Source of the DNA: Tumebacillus_A lipolyticus
GTDB taxonomy: Bacteria > Bacillota > Bacilli > Tumebacillales > Tumebacillaceae
Length of the DNA: 64,000 nucleotides
Assembly: GCF_042682745.1 (NCBI RefSeq)
Contig: NZ_JBHUIO010000011.1
Coordinates: 577,545 to 641,544, forward strand
Direction of reading: 5' to 3'
Below are positions 1 through 7,580 of the stretch, piece after piece. Below the pieces are notes generated by a model. The model had not been told where the DNA came from, searched no databases, and saw nothing but the letters and a program-made list of their open reading frames with translations. The position numbers and the translations under genes were made by a program. Each line of letters starts with the position of its first letter. Position 1 is the first letter of the stretch.

Positions 1-162
1 GACCATCTGCTTGATCAGCGTCGACTTGCCGGCACCGTTCGGGCCGAGCACCCCGACCACCTCTCCTTGTGCGACCGAGAACGAGATCTCTTCGTTCGCC
101 ACCTTTTTGTTCTCGTATACTTTCGTCAGCCCGACGACCTCATACACGTTGTTCACCATCAT
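1..162 (-). CDS. ABC transporter ATP-binding protein, N-terminal fragment (runs off the left edge)
   Basis: The reverse strand encodes the first 54 codons of an ABC ATPase; the rest lies outside the window. A complete Walker A motif (GPNGAGKST) sits at about residues 41-49, preceded by the usual N-terminal beta strands with the A-loop tyrosine region. Two ATG codons in tandem (162 and 159) follow a strong GGAGGGGGAG ribosome binding site. The substrate cannot be told from this fragment; the sequence style (VYEVVGLTKVYENKKV) fits an ABC-2 or NatA-like exporter ATPase. It is transcribed away from the siderophore operon and belongs to a separate unit continuing leftwards. Confidence 0.85.
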   Translation of the reverse strand, partial: MMVNNVYEVVGLTKVYENKKVANEEISFSVAQGEVVGVLGPNGAGKSTLIKQMV

Positions 163-355
163 CTGTCTCCCCCTCCAGCGCTTTGCACTTGATGGTTTTA
201 TTGTAAGAAGAATCCAGTGCAACTGCGCCGACCTCGGGACCGTTTTTCATTCCGTCCGCAGGCGGAGGGGCATCTACGACCTCCTGATGATCGCAGGCGG
301 TCGATTGGCTGAATTTTCACCTACCGCTTTGATCGAGATCGCCTTTCGACAACGC

Positions 356-395
356 AAAAAAGGCTGTCGACAAGATGGTTGTCGACAGCCTTTTT
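356..395. terminator. Bidirectional intrinsic terminator
   Basis: A ten-base-pair perfect stem (GGCTGTCGAC / GTCGACAGCC) with a nine-base loop is flanked by A-run and T-run on both sides. It lies 18 bases after the stop of the minus-strand siderophore-binding gene and ends that operon. Confidence 0.9.
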
Positions 396-412
396 GCAAT
401 TGTGACCTTCGC

Positions 413-1381
413 TTATTTGTAGCCTTTTGCCACTTCGTCGATCATCTCGGAGACGGAGAGCAGTCCGCCGCCGGAGAGGTACCAGAAGCCCGGATCGAGG
501 TAGACGATGTTGTTGTTCTTGTAGGCGTTGGTCTTCTTGACCAGCTCGTTTTCGATCAGCGCTTTGGCGCCAGCTTGTGCCGAGTCGCCTACGACAGCGC
601 CGCGGTCGACGACGAACAGGTAGTCAGGGTTCTTCTCGGTGATGTACTCGAAGGAGATCTCATCGCCGTGCGTGGAAACTTTGATGTTTTTGTCGACAGC
701 CGGGATGCCCAGCACGTCATGGATGATACCGAAGCGGGAGCCTTCACCATATGCGCTGATCTTGCCTTCGTTCGCCAAGATGATCAGTGCGTTTTTCTTG
801 CTCGCATCCGCTTTGTCTTTCACGCTTTTGATCGTCGCATCGAGCTTGGCGATCTCCGCGTTCACCTCAGACTCTTTGCCGAAGATCTGTCCCAGGCGCT
901 GCATGTTCTCTTTGAAGGATTCCATGTATTTCGTCGTGTCCACCCCGACATACAGCGTCGGCGCGATCTTCGACAGCTCCGGATACGCCTTCTCTTGACG
1001 ACCGGAGATCAGGATCAGATCCGGTTTCAGCTGGTCGATCTTCTCATAGTCTGGCTCTTGCAGGGTTCCGATGTTTTCATACTTGCTGTCTTTGTACTTT
1101 TCCAAGTATTTCGGAACGCTCTTCTGCGCCACGCCCGTCACGTTGACGCCGAGCTTATCCAGCGTGTCCAGCGCACCGAAGTCGAACACGACCACTTTTT
1201 GCGGATTTTGCTTCACCGTGGTTTCGCCCAGCTTATGTTTAAAGGTGAACTCTTTGTTCTCTTGTTGTGTTTGCGATCCACCGTTGTTCGAATTTGCGTT
1301 GCTCGCATCGTTCGTGCCGCACGCGGTTGCGAAAACGGTAAAGCAAAGCAATAGCGCTGCCCAACTAAATTTCTTCTTCAC
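413..1381 (-). CDS. yclQ: Siderophore-binding lipoprotein of an iron ABC importer (YclQ-like)
   Basis: Extracellular solute-binding lipoprotein that would capture a ferric siderophore and hand it to the permease pair encoded just upstream. The N-terminus has a basic start, a hydrophobic core and a lipobox ending ATAC, so the mature protein begins at that Cys. The body is a class III (FeuA/BtuF-type) binding fold with the typical sequence blocks around PDLILISGRQ and the C-terminal WYLSGGG. Length (322 residues) matches the family. A GTG at 1381 has a GGAG site eight bases before it and is preferred over the GTG at 1390. It is the last gene of the operon. Closest in feel to B. subtilis YclQ (petrobactin binding); the actual siderophore is not shown by sequence alone. 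Confidence 0.9.
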   Translation of the reverse strand: MKKKFSWAALLLCFTVFATACGTNDASNANSNNGGSQTQQENKEFTFKHKLGETTVKQNPQKVVVFDFGALDTLDKLGVNVTGVAQKSVPKYLEKYKDSKYENIGTLQEPDYEKIDQLKPDLILISGRQEKAYPELSKIAPTLYVGVDTTKYMESFKENMQRLGQIFGKESEVNAEIAKLDATIKSVKDKADASKKNALIILANEGKISAYGEGSRFGIIHDVLGIPAVDKNIKVSTHGDEISFEYITEKNPDYLFVVDRGAVVGDSAQAGAKALIENELVKKTNAYKNNNIVYLDPGFWYLSGGGLLSVSEMIDEVAKGYK

Positions 1382-1453
1382 TCGAATCACTCCATCATCT
1401 TTTTTAACTGCTTTTATTGGTATTTGAGCATCCGCCAGAGCGGGACGCCCAAA

Positions 1454-2215
1454 TTATGAATCGAAATACACACAGATTCTGTTGCCGTTGATCGTCTCGA
1501 TCTGAATGTCCATATCGTAGACTTCTTTTAAAACTTCGGTTGTGATGATCTGCTCGGTCGCGCCTTCTTTGATCACTTTGCCATCCTTCAAGGCGACGAT
1601 ATAGTCCGAATAGCAGGAGGCGAAGTTGATGTCATGGATGACGATGATCACCGTCTTGCCCAACTCATCGACCAGGCGGCGCAACACTTTCATGATCTGC
1701 ACCGAGTGCCGCATGTCCAAGTTGTTCAGCGGCTCATCGAGCAGGACGTATTCGGTGTTTTGGGCGATGACCATCGCGATGTACGCGCGCTGGTTTTGAC
1801 CGCCGCTCAGCTGATCCAAATATTTGTCCTGCATCTCCTGCAGCTCCATGTAGGCGATCGCCTCATCGACATACTTCCAATCCTCGGCGGTCAACCTCCC
1901 CTGCGAATAGGGGAACCGCCCGAAAGAGACGAGCTCTCTGACGGTGAGCCGCACGCTCATCTGATTCGATTGCTTGAGGATCGAGATCTGCTTGGCGAGG
2001 TCTTCGCTCTTGCACGTGCTGATCTCCTTGCCCTCGATCAACACTTCCCCCGCATCTTTTTTCAGCAGTCGGCTGATCATCGAAAGCAGCGTGCTCTTGC
2101 CAGCTCCGTTGGGCCCGATAAACGATGTGATCTTGCCCTTCTCAATGCGAAGCGACACATCCTCGATCACATTTTTGCTGCCGTACTTTTTGGATAGATG
2201 CTTGACTTCGATCAT
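1454..2215 (-). CDS. yclP: Iron-siderophore ABC transporter ATPase (YclP-like)
   Basis: Cytoplasmic ATPase energising siderophore import. Walker A GPNGAGKST at about residues 34-42, signature LSGGQ at about 136-140 and Walker B VLLDEP at about 157-162 are all present. The 253-residue length is normal for FecE/FhuC-type ATPases. Its start overlaps the stop of the preceding permease by four bases (ATGA type), showing translational coupling. Part of nitroreductase-yclN-yclO-yclP-yclQ, all minus strand. Confidence 0.93.
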   Translation of the reverse strand: MIEVKHLSKKYGSKNVIEDVSLRIEKGKITSFIGPNGAGKSTLLSMISRLLKKDAGEVLIEGKEISTCKSEDLAKQISILKQSNQMSVRLTVRELVSFGRFPYSQGRLTAEDWKYVDEAIAYMELQEMQDKYLDQLSGGQNQRAYIAMVIAQNTEYVLLDEPLNNLDMRHSVQIMKVLRRLVDELGKTVIIVIHDINFASCYSDYIVALKDGKVIKEGATEQIITTEVLKEVYDMDIQIETINGNRICVYFDS

Positions 2216-3159
2216 GATTTATTCTCCCTCAGCAGAAGATATAGGAAGTAAATACCGCCGACAAGATTGATGATCACGCTCACCGTCGTGGTGAAGCTGA
2301 AGACGCGCTCCACGATCAGCTGCCCTCCGACCAGCGCGATGATGCTGATCAGGATCGCTCCTGGAATCAGGTAGGCATGGCGGTACGTCTTCATGAACTG
2401 GTACGCCACGTTCGCCACAAGCAAGCCCAAGAATGTCAGCGGTCCGACCAGAGCGGTCGCGACCGAAATCAGTGCCGCGATGATCACCAGCAGCTGTTTG
2501 ACCACAGCGTCATACGGAACGCCCAAGTTCACCGCATGCCCTTTGCCGAGCGAGATCGCGTCCATATACTTGTGCAGCCGCATGTAGTAGAGCCCGACTG
2601 CGATCGCCACGATGTAGCAGATCACCGTCAGCTGCCCTTGCACGCTGTTAAAGCTGGCAAACATTCTGCCCTGCAGCACGAGAAACTCGCTCGGGTCGAT
2701 CAGAAGCTGTAAGAACGTGGTCATGCTGCCCAGCAGGGTGCCCAAGATGATCCCGACCAAGAGCAGAAAGTAGAGGTGGTTCCCCTCCCGCCGGAACATC
2801 ACCCAGTACAGCAGCAGCGCGAACACCATCATCAGCGCGAGCGTCAACATGAAGTTCAGGTTGCTGTCGACCAGCAGTTTGTTGGTCGATCCGAAGACAT
2901 ACACGACGGCCGTCTGGATCAGCATGTACATCGAGTCCAACCCGATGATGTTCGGCGTCAAGATGCGGTTGTTGGTAACCGTCTGAAAGATGACCGTCGA
3001 GAAGGCGATGCACACGCCTGTCAGCACGATCGCCGCTATCTTCCAGGCTCTGCGCTCCAGGGAGTATCCCCAGTTGCTCCCCAAGCCGATAAACAGGAAC
3101 AGGAGGATCAGCAGCAGTGCGAAGAGCGAGAGCACTACGATCTTTGTTCTAAGCTTCAT
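2212..3159 (-). CDS. yclO: Iron-siderophore ABC transporter permease (YclO-like)
   Basis: Second permease subunit of the importer, FecCD/BtuC family, 315 residues with eight to ten hydrophobic segments. The conserved cytoplasmic loop that contacts the ATPase is recognisable (GLLVANVAYQF region, following the G-P-L-T-F-L block near residues 240-250). It overlaps the preceding permease gene by eleven bases and the following ATPase gene by four. A GAGAAGG site precedes the ATG. Confidence 0.9.
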   Translation of the reverse strand: MKLRTKIVVLSLFALLLILLFLFIGLGSNWGYSLERRAWKIAAIVLTGVCIAFSTVIFQTVTNNRILTPNIIGLDSMYMLIQTAVVYVFGSTNKLLVDSNLNFMLTLALMMVFALLLYWVMFRREGNHLYFLLLVGIILGTLLGSMTTFLQLLIDPSEFLVLQGRMFASFNSVQGQLTVICYIVAIAVGLYYMRLHKYMDAISLGKGHAVNLGVPYDAVVKQLLVIIAALISVATALVGPLTFLGLLVANVAYQFMKTYRHAYLIPGAILISIIALVGGQLIVERVFSFTTTVSVIINLVGGIYFLYLLLRENKS

Positions 3160-4102
3160 ATGCCCTTCTCCTCATCAGCAAGTAAAGGAAAATCCCGCTT
3201 CCCAGCACCCCGACGGTCAGGCCGATCGGCACTTCATACGGGTAGATGACCACCCGTCCCAAAACGTCGCAGGCCAGCACGAACACAGCCCCGAGCACCG
3301 CCGTGTGTGGAAGGTTTTTCTTCAGGTTGTCCCCTTGGTACATCGTGACGATGTTCGGAATGATCAGCCCCAGGAAGGGGATCGTCCCGACTGTCAGCAT
3401 CACGACAGAGGAGACGAGCGCCACGATCACCAGACCCAGGTTGACAACCCGCTTGTAGTTAAGCCCCAGATTGACCGCAAACTCTTCGCCCATCCCGGCG
3501 ATCGTAAAGCGGTTGGCATAGAGATAAGCCAAGATGACCGCCGGAATGCTCACATATAACAGCTCATAGCGACCTTTCATCGTCAGCGCGAAGTTGCCTT
3601 GCAACCAGGCGGACAGACTTTGAATCAGGTCGTACTTATACGCATAGAAGGTGGAAAAAGATGTGATGATGTTCCCGAACATCAACCCGACCAGCGGGAT
3701 GAAGATCGCATCTTTGTACTTCACCTTGTCTAAGATCTTCATAAAAACGAACGTGCCGAGCAGCGCGAACACAAACGCGACGAGCATCTTTTGCATCGGA
3801 GTCGCGTTGGTGAACAGGAGCAGCGAGACGAGAATCCCCAGTCTGGCCGAGTCGTCCGTCCCGCCTGTCGTCGGCGAGACGAACTTGTTTCTGCTCAGCT
3901 GCTGCATGATCAGGCCGACGATCCCCATGCTGACGCCGGCGATGATGATGCTGACCAGACGTGGAATTCGGCTGATCATCAGCACTTCCAGCTGATCCTC
4001 ATTCAAGCTGAACAGATCGAGCGGACTGATATCCTTAACCCCGATGAAGACGGAGGCGATCGAGAGTACGATGAGCGCGATGACCAAATATCTCAGTTTC
4101 AT
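3149..4102 (-). CDS. yclN: Iron-siderophore ABC transporter permease (YclN-like)
   Basis: First permease subunit, FecCD/BtuC family, 317 residues. It shows the family blocks GVSMGIVGLIMQQLSRN near residue 57 and the coupling-loop block FLGLIIPNIV near residue 245. It starts 14 bases after the stop of the nitroreductase gene, so it is almost surely in the same transcript under the Fur box at 4739. Confidence 0.9.
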   Translation of the reverse strand: MKLRYLVIALIVLSIASVFIGVKDISPLDLFSLNEDQLEVLMISRIPRLVSIIIAGVSMGIVGLIMQQLSRNKFVSPTTGGTDDSARLGILVSLLLFTNATPMQKMLVAFVFALLGTFVFMKILDKVKYKDAIFIPLVGLMFGNIITSFSTFYAYKYDLIQSLSAWLQGNFALTMKGRYELLYVSIPAVILAYLYANRFTIAGMGEEFAVNLGLNYKRVVNLGLVIVALVSSVVMLTVGTIPFLGLIIPNIVTMYQGDNLKKNLPHTAVLGAVFVLACDVLGRVVIYPYEVPIGLTVGVLGSGIFLYLLMRRRAYEA

Positions 4103-4116
4103 CTGTATGTTCTCAA

Positions 4117-4683
4117 CTACGCTTGGTCGATGACGGTCAACAGCTGTTCAGCCGGAATTCTCGACTTCGCCGCCGGCACTTTTGCCGAATAGCCAACATG
4201 GAGGTTGCCGATGATCCGCTCGCCAGGACCTACGCCGAGCGCCGCGCGAAACTCCGGTGCGGAGAGCATCGGATACGTCTCCCAGACCATTCCGATCTGA
4301 TGCTCCCAAGCGAGCAGGCTGAAGTTGTGGATGATGCAGCTGGTCGAAGCGTAATCCTCTTCGCGCACAGCCGGGTTGGGGTTCTCACTCATGACGACCG
4401 CTACGAACAGCGGAATCGACATGAAGCGGTTGTACAGCCGCTCGCCCACTTCCTGTTTTTTCTCCGGGTCGCGCTCGCGGCTTTCAGCGCCAGTTCGCAC
4501 CGCATCTGCCAGCCGTTTGCGCCCTTCGCCATGAACGAGCACGAAACGCCACGGTTGCGTCATTCTGTGATTCGGCACCCACACTGCCGTATCGAGCAGT
4601 TCCTTCACCAGTTCGATCGAGACAGGACGGTCTTCGAACAGATGGACAGAACGTCTTTCTTTGATCAACTGAGCAAGCTCCAT
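4117..4683 (-). CDS. Nitroreductase-family FMN oxidoreductase, first gene of the siderophore operon
   Basis: A 188-residue nitroreductase-fold protein (flavin-dependent NAD(P)H oxidoreductase). The N-terminal RRSVHLFEDRPV block and the RMTQPWRF block are the FMN-binding signatures of the family; NLHVGYSAKVP near the C-terminus is the second flavin-contact block. The ATG at 4683 has GGGGGA eight bases upstream; an upstream ATG at 4713 lacks a site. Position as first gene of a Fur-controlled siderophore uptake operon suggests a role in iron release or redox handling of the siderophore, but this is inference; ordinary detoxifying nitroreductase activity is equally possible. Confidence 0.85.
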   Translation of the reverse strand: MELAQLIKERRSVHLFEDRPVSIELVKELLDTAVWVPNHRMTQPWRFVLVHGEGRKRLADAVRTGAESRERDPEKKQEVGERLYNRFMSIPLFVAVVMSENPNPAVREEDYASTSCIIHNFSLLAWEHQIGMVWETYPMLSAPEFRAALGVGPGERIIGNLHVGYSAKVPAAKSRIPAEQLLTVIDQA

Positions 4684-4738
4684 TTTGCAAATCCCCCTGT
4701 ATAGATCGCACACGCCGACGCGTGTTACGGATCGAAAA

Positions 4739-4753
4739 TGAGAATCATTATCA
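4739..4753. promoter_or_regulatory. Fur box before the nitroreductase-yclNOPQ operon
   Basis: TGAGAATCATTATCA matches the Bacillus 7-1-7 Fur consensus TGATAATNATTATCA at 14 of 15 positions. It lies 56 bases upstream of the nitroreductase start. On the minus strand a TTGAAG at 4759-4754 could be the -35, followed 17 bases on by a poor -10; the box would then fill the spacer, as in the other two promoters of this region. Confidence 0.85.
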
Positions 4754-4822
4754 CTTCAACCATTTTTTCATGAAACGCCCGCTTCAGGAATGGACGTTTC
4801 TTTTTTTCATATGGACTTTCCT

Positions 4823-6391
4823 TTACCGCCGGTAGCTGATCAGATGATCGACAAGCTGATCGACCAGCCCTTCATAAAACGCGGCGTTGTAGAGGAGCAT
4901 CTCTTCATGCCGCAGGAAGATGCAGCGCTTTTCACGCCGATTGCGCTTTCGCTGCAACCACTCCTCCTCCAGCTTGATGCACTCCTCGTCTGACAGCGAC
5001 TCCGGCACCAGAAACAGGATGTTCTCACAATCCAAAGCGGCCACTTCATCCAGCAGCGCAACATCCAAAAAGCTGATCTCATGAGCGGTGGCCGGAGGGG
5101 TTACCCACAGCTCGTCATAAAAAAGGTCGCTGACCTTGATCCGGCGGAGGCCGTAGACGCGAAAGAACGGCTCGAAGACGCTGACCACCAGAAACGGCAG
5201 ACTGCCGAGCAGCTGGCGAACGTGCGTGCGCGCGTTTTCCACCTTCAGCTGAAAATTGGCCAGCCAGCGCTCCGCAACGCTCGTCAGCTGAACCGCGCGG
5301 CTGATCTCAAGCAATCGCGCTTTCCACGGATACCCTTTCCATCTGATCATCAGGACGGGCGCGATCTGTGACAGCGTCCGGTGCAATTCCTCAGAGACCG
5401 GCGGTGTGAGGATCAGGTCGGGCCGACATTGCTCGACCTGTTTGACATATTGATCGAGGTCTGGCTCTTCATACCATCCTCGGTGCAGTTCCAAGACGGG
5501 CGCGATGCCGAGCACCGATAGATCGCCGCGAAAGACCGGGCCTAAGATCGCCACTCGCGCCTTGGCGCTCGCCGCATAGTCGGTCGGCGACAGGCCCATA
5601 TGCTTTTTGAACAGCCTGCTGAAGTACAGCTCGTCCGGGTAGCCGACCGAGTGCGCCACTTCTTTGATCGAAGCCGGGCTGTTCGCAAGCGTGCGCAGCG
5701 ACTCATTCAGCCTCACCATCGTGATAAACTTGAGCGGGCTCAACCCGGTATAGCGCTTAAACGCCTGATAGAAGCGTGCAGAGCTCGCACCTGACAGGCG
5801 GGCGATCTCCTCGATGTCGATCTCCGCTCCGCAATGCTCCAGCATGTTTCGACTGACCTGCACCACATATTCGATCAGGTCGTCATCTGCGCTCCGCGGC
5901 TGCTCAAGAAACGCAGCAAACTCTGCCATCAGCGCATACAGATGCGACTGGACGAGATAGTGATGTGCGATCTCCTGTCGGGAATCATCGTTCAAAAAGT
6001 CGCGCACCCAGTAGTGAACGCGCGGCATGCGGAAATGGTACAGCCGCAGCTCCTTGCCGCCTGCGAGCGCCGCATCTGTCCAATTGAAACGGCCTTGCTG
6101 TCTCCCCTGCCAGGCAAAGCGGATCAACAGCACACGAGAGGAGTGTTTTTCCGCATTGTGCAGGGTGCACAGACAGTTTGGCGGGATCAGAAAAACCTCG
6201 CCGTACGCCACCTTCCCTGCCCGTCGGTCGTTCACCGCTTCCAGCGTGACTTTGACCGAACCTTTTAGCACGAAGCCGAACATCGAGTGCTCGCCAGTTG
6301 GAAGCTCCAGACTGTGGCGGCTTTCGAGCTTATATTTCTGCGCATCCATGTAGTGAAGTGAAAGCTCTTGGAACGACTGAAGCGATACCAT
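4823..6391 (-). CDS. AraC-family regulator fused to a siderophore-binding-protein domain (Btr-like)
   Basis: A 522-residue regulator. An N-terminal sensory region (about 1-165) is followed by a double AraC helix-turn-helix (about 170-265, with blocks IEEIARLSGASSARFYQAF and IKEVAHSVGYPDELYFSRLF) and a C-terminal FeuA-type binding domain (about 275-515, e.g. PDLILTPPVSEELH). This layout is that of B. subtilis Btr/YbbB, which activates siderophore uptake when the ferric siderophore binds the C-terminal domain. The ATG at 6391 has AAGGGTGAG seven bases before it. It is transcribed toward the uptake operon, from its own Fur-boxed promoter, so it is likely an iron-starvation activator of the neighbouring importer. 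Confidence 0.9.
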   Translation of the reverse strand: MVSLQSFQELSLHYMDAQKYKLESRHSLELPTGEHSMFGFVLKGSVKVTLEAVNDRRAGKVAYGEVFLIPPNCLCTLHNAEKHSSRVLLIRFAWQGRQQGRFNWTDAALAGGKELRLYHFRMPRVHYWVRDFLNDDSRQEIAHHYLVQSHLYALMAEFAAFLEQPRSADDDLIEYVVQVSRNMLEHCGAEIDIEEIARLSGASSARFYQAFKRYTGLSPLKFITMVRLNESLRTLANSPASIKEVAHSVGYPDELYFSRLFKKHMGLSPTDYAASAKARVAILGPVFRGDLSVLGIAPVLELHRGWYEEPDLDQYVKQVEQCRPDLILTPPVSEELHRTLSQIAPVLMIRWKGYPWKARLLEISRAVQLTSVAERWLANFQLKVENARTHVRQLLGSLPFLVVSVFEPFFRVYGLRRIKVSDLFYDELWVTPPATAHEISFLDVALLDEVAALDCENILFLVPESLSDEECIKLEEEWLQRKRNRREKRCIFLRHEEMLLYNAAFYEGLVDQLVDHLISYRR

Positions 6392-6439
6392 TTTACAACT
6401 CACCCTTTTCCCATACAGTCGAGTACGGTCGATATGCAC

Positions 6440-6469
6440 ATACTAGTTGATAATGATTATCAACGTCAA
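6440..6469 (-). promoter_or_regulatory. Promoter of the AraC/Btr-like gene with a perfect Fur box in the spacer
   Basis: On the minus strand TTGACG (6469-6464), an 18-base spacer and TAGTAT (6445-6440) form a sigma-A promoter. The spacer contains TGATAATGATTATCA at 6448-6462, a perfect 15-base Fur palindrome. Iron-loaded Fur bound here would block RNA polymerase directly. Confidence 0.88.
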
Positions 6470-6561
6470 CTACACTTCTTTCCATCTGCCCTGACTGGTC
6501 GAGTGAACCAACCAGCAGGATGCAGCAGCGTGCCGCGCTCAGCGACCAAGTTTCAAAACAA

Positions 6562-6590
6562 TTGACACTGATAATCATTATCAATAAAAT
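6562..6590 (+). promoter_or_regulatory. Promoter of the hmoA-like gene with a perfect Fur box in the spacer
   Basis: TTGACA (6562-6567), a 17-base spacer and TAAAAT (6585-6590). The palindrome TGATAATCATTATCA at 6569-6583 fills the spacer and is a perfect Fur box. Start site expected about 6597, some 30 bases before the ATG. Confidence 0.92.
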
Positions 6591-6626
6591 GAACCTCATA
6601 AGTCAATCTTTTGGAGGTATCGACCG

Positions 6627-6941
6627 ATGTTTGTTGAGACATTGACCATCGTGGTGAACGAAGGGTTTTCCGATCAAGTGGTAGCTCGCTTCAGCAAAGA
6701 GGGCGCAGTAGAAAAATCGAACGGTTTTCTCGATCTGAGCGTGCTGGTAAAAAAGGCGAGCAAAGGGGAAGAAGAAGTGATCGTGCTGATCCGCTGGGAA
6801 TCGAAGGCGCACTGGAAGGAGTGGGAGATGAGCGACGCGCACATTCAAGGGCACAAGCGGTCGCGCGAACAGGGACGTCCCGAGTACATCCTGCGCTCCC
6901 ACAGCAGCGTGTATGAGGTAAAGGCGATCAAGACGGCGTAG
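6627..6941 (+). CDS. hmoA: Haem-degrading monooxygenase, HmoA/IsdG-like (ABM fold)
   Basis: A 104-residue cytosolic protein of the antibiotic-biosynthesis-monooxygenase/IsdG dimeric ferredoxin-like fold. Typical blocks are the N-terminal FVETLTIVVNEGF, the central GFLDLSVL and the RWESKAHWKEWEMSDAH segment, whose W and H residues resemble those of HmoA in Bacillus. The family opens the haem ring to release iron. GGAGG precedes the ATG by eight bases. Its promoter is Fur-controlled, which supports a role in iron acquisition over antibiotic metabolism. Monocistronic; a terminator follows at 7006. Confidence 0.88.
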   Translation: MFVETLTIVVNEGFSDQVVARFSKEGAVEKSNGFLDLSVLVKKASKGEEEVIVLIRWESKAHWKEWEMSDAHIQGHKRSREQGRPEYILRSHSSVYEVKAIKTA

Positions 6942-7005
6942 CGATCTCGCTTACACACTTGGCAAGCGAACTCGATCGGGGCGAGATGCGGTTAAGTTTT
7001 CACAT

Positions 7006-7048
7006 AAAAAGATCGCCAGACGTGTTGACCTCGCTGGTGATCTTTTTT
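7006..7048 (+). terminator. Intrinsic terminator after hmoA-like gene
   Basis: AAAAAGATCGCCAG pairs with CTGGTGATCTTTTT around an 11-base loop. The T-run serves the plus strand. Confidence 0.85.
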
Positions 7049-7059
7049 AGAATCAACTA

Positions 7060-7119
7060 TTGCCAAAATTATCATTTTGTGGTATATTTTTCATTAGAAA
7101 ATAGTTAATAAAAATTAAC
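7060..7119 (+). promoter_or_regulatory. Promoter and inverted repeat before the small secreted protein gene
   Basis: TTGCCA (7060-7065), a 17-base spacer and TATATT (7083-7088) give a good sigma-A promoter. Downstream, near the expected start site, the inverted repeat GTTAAT-AAAA-ATTAAC (7104-7119) could be an operator. The stretch is very A+T-rich. Confidence 0.6.
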
Positions 7120-7136
7120 CGTATGGAGGTTACCTA

Positions 7137-7508
7137 ATGAAAAAAATAGTAACAACAATCGCGTTTGCAGTTGCACTGACAACCTCAGTTACACCCACAA
7201 TGGCTGCTCATGATACCCTAGTCTCGGTGGCAGAACCAGACGGAATGGAAGTCGGAATCTTTTCATTCACGGTGAGCAAGTATGGAGCAAGAGGGGCAAA
7301 CTTCAGCGCTTCTTGGGGCGGGGGCAACGGCTATTATGCAAACACACTGCACTATTGGGACGGTAATAGCACGAGTAGAGTTGGATACATGACTTCGGAT
7401 AATTGGTCTTACTACTATAACTCACCAGGTACATATTATCCTAAATTGGTGGTTAATTCTGGCGGTTTCAGCGATTCTGCGACAACCGGAAAGATTGTTT
7501 ACGAATAA
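7137..7508 (+). CDS. Small secreted protein of unknown function (bacteriocin-like context)
   Basis: A 123-residue protein with a clear Sec signal peptide (MKK..., hydrophobic core, cleavage expected after T-M-A-A or nearby at about residue 23). The mature part is about 100 residues, has no cysteine, and is rich in Tyr, Trp, Gly, Ser and Asn (for example SWGGGNGYYAN and NWSYYYNSPGTYY), suggesting a small beta-rich extracellular domain. GGAGGTTACCTA precedes the ATG. The two next genes encode a large FtsX-like permease and its ATPase. That trio resembles lactococcin-972-type loci (small secreted protein, big membrane protein, ATPase), but I see no clear sequence match to that bacteriocin, so function stays open. 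Confidence 0.75.
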   Translation: MKKIVTTIAFAVALTTSVTPTMAAHDTLVSVAEPDGMEVGIFSFTVSKYGARGANFSASWGGGNGYYANTLHYWDGNSTSRVGYMTSDNWSYYYNSPGTYYPKLVVNSGGFSDSATTGKIVYE

Positions 7509-7580
7509 AATTCCTACAAGACAAGGAGTCTATCTGACTCCTTGTTAACCTATTTCCACCAATAGATAGGAGCGACATAC

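Noticed and set aside
7137..7508. Calling the small secreted protein lactococcin 972
   Set aside because: Gene order fits, but the characteristic WxYG and HSATV-type blocks are not seen.
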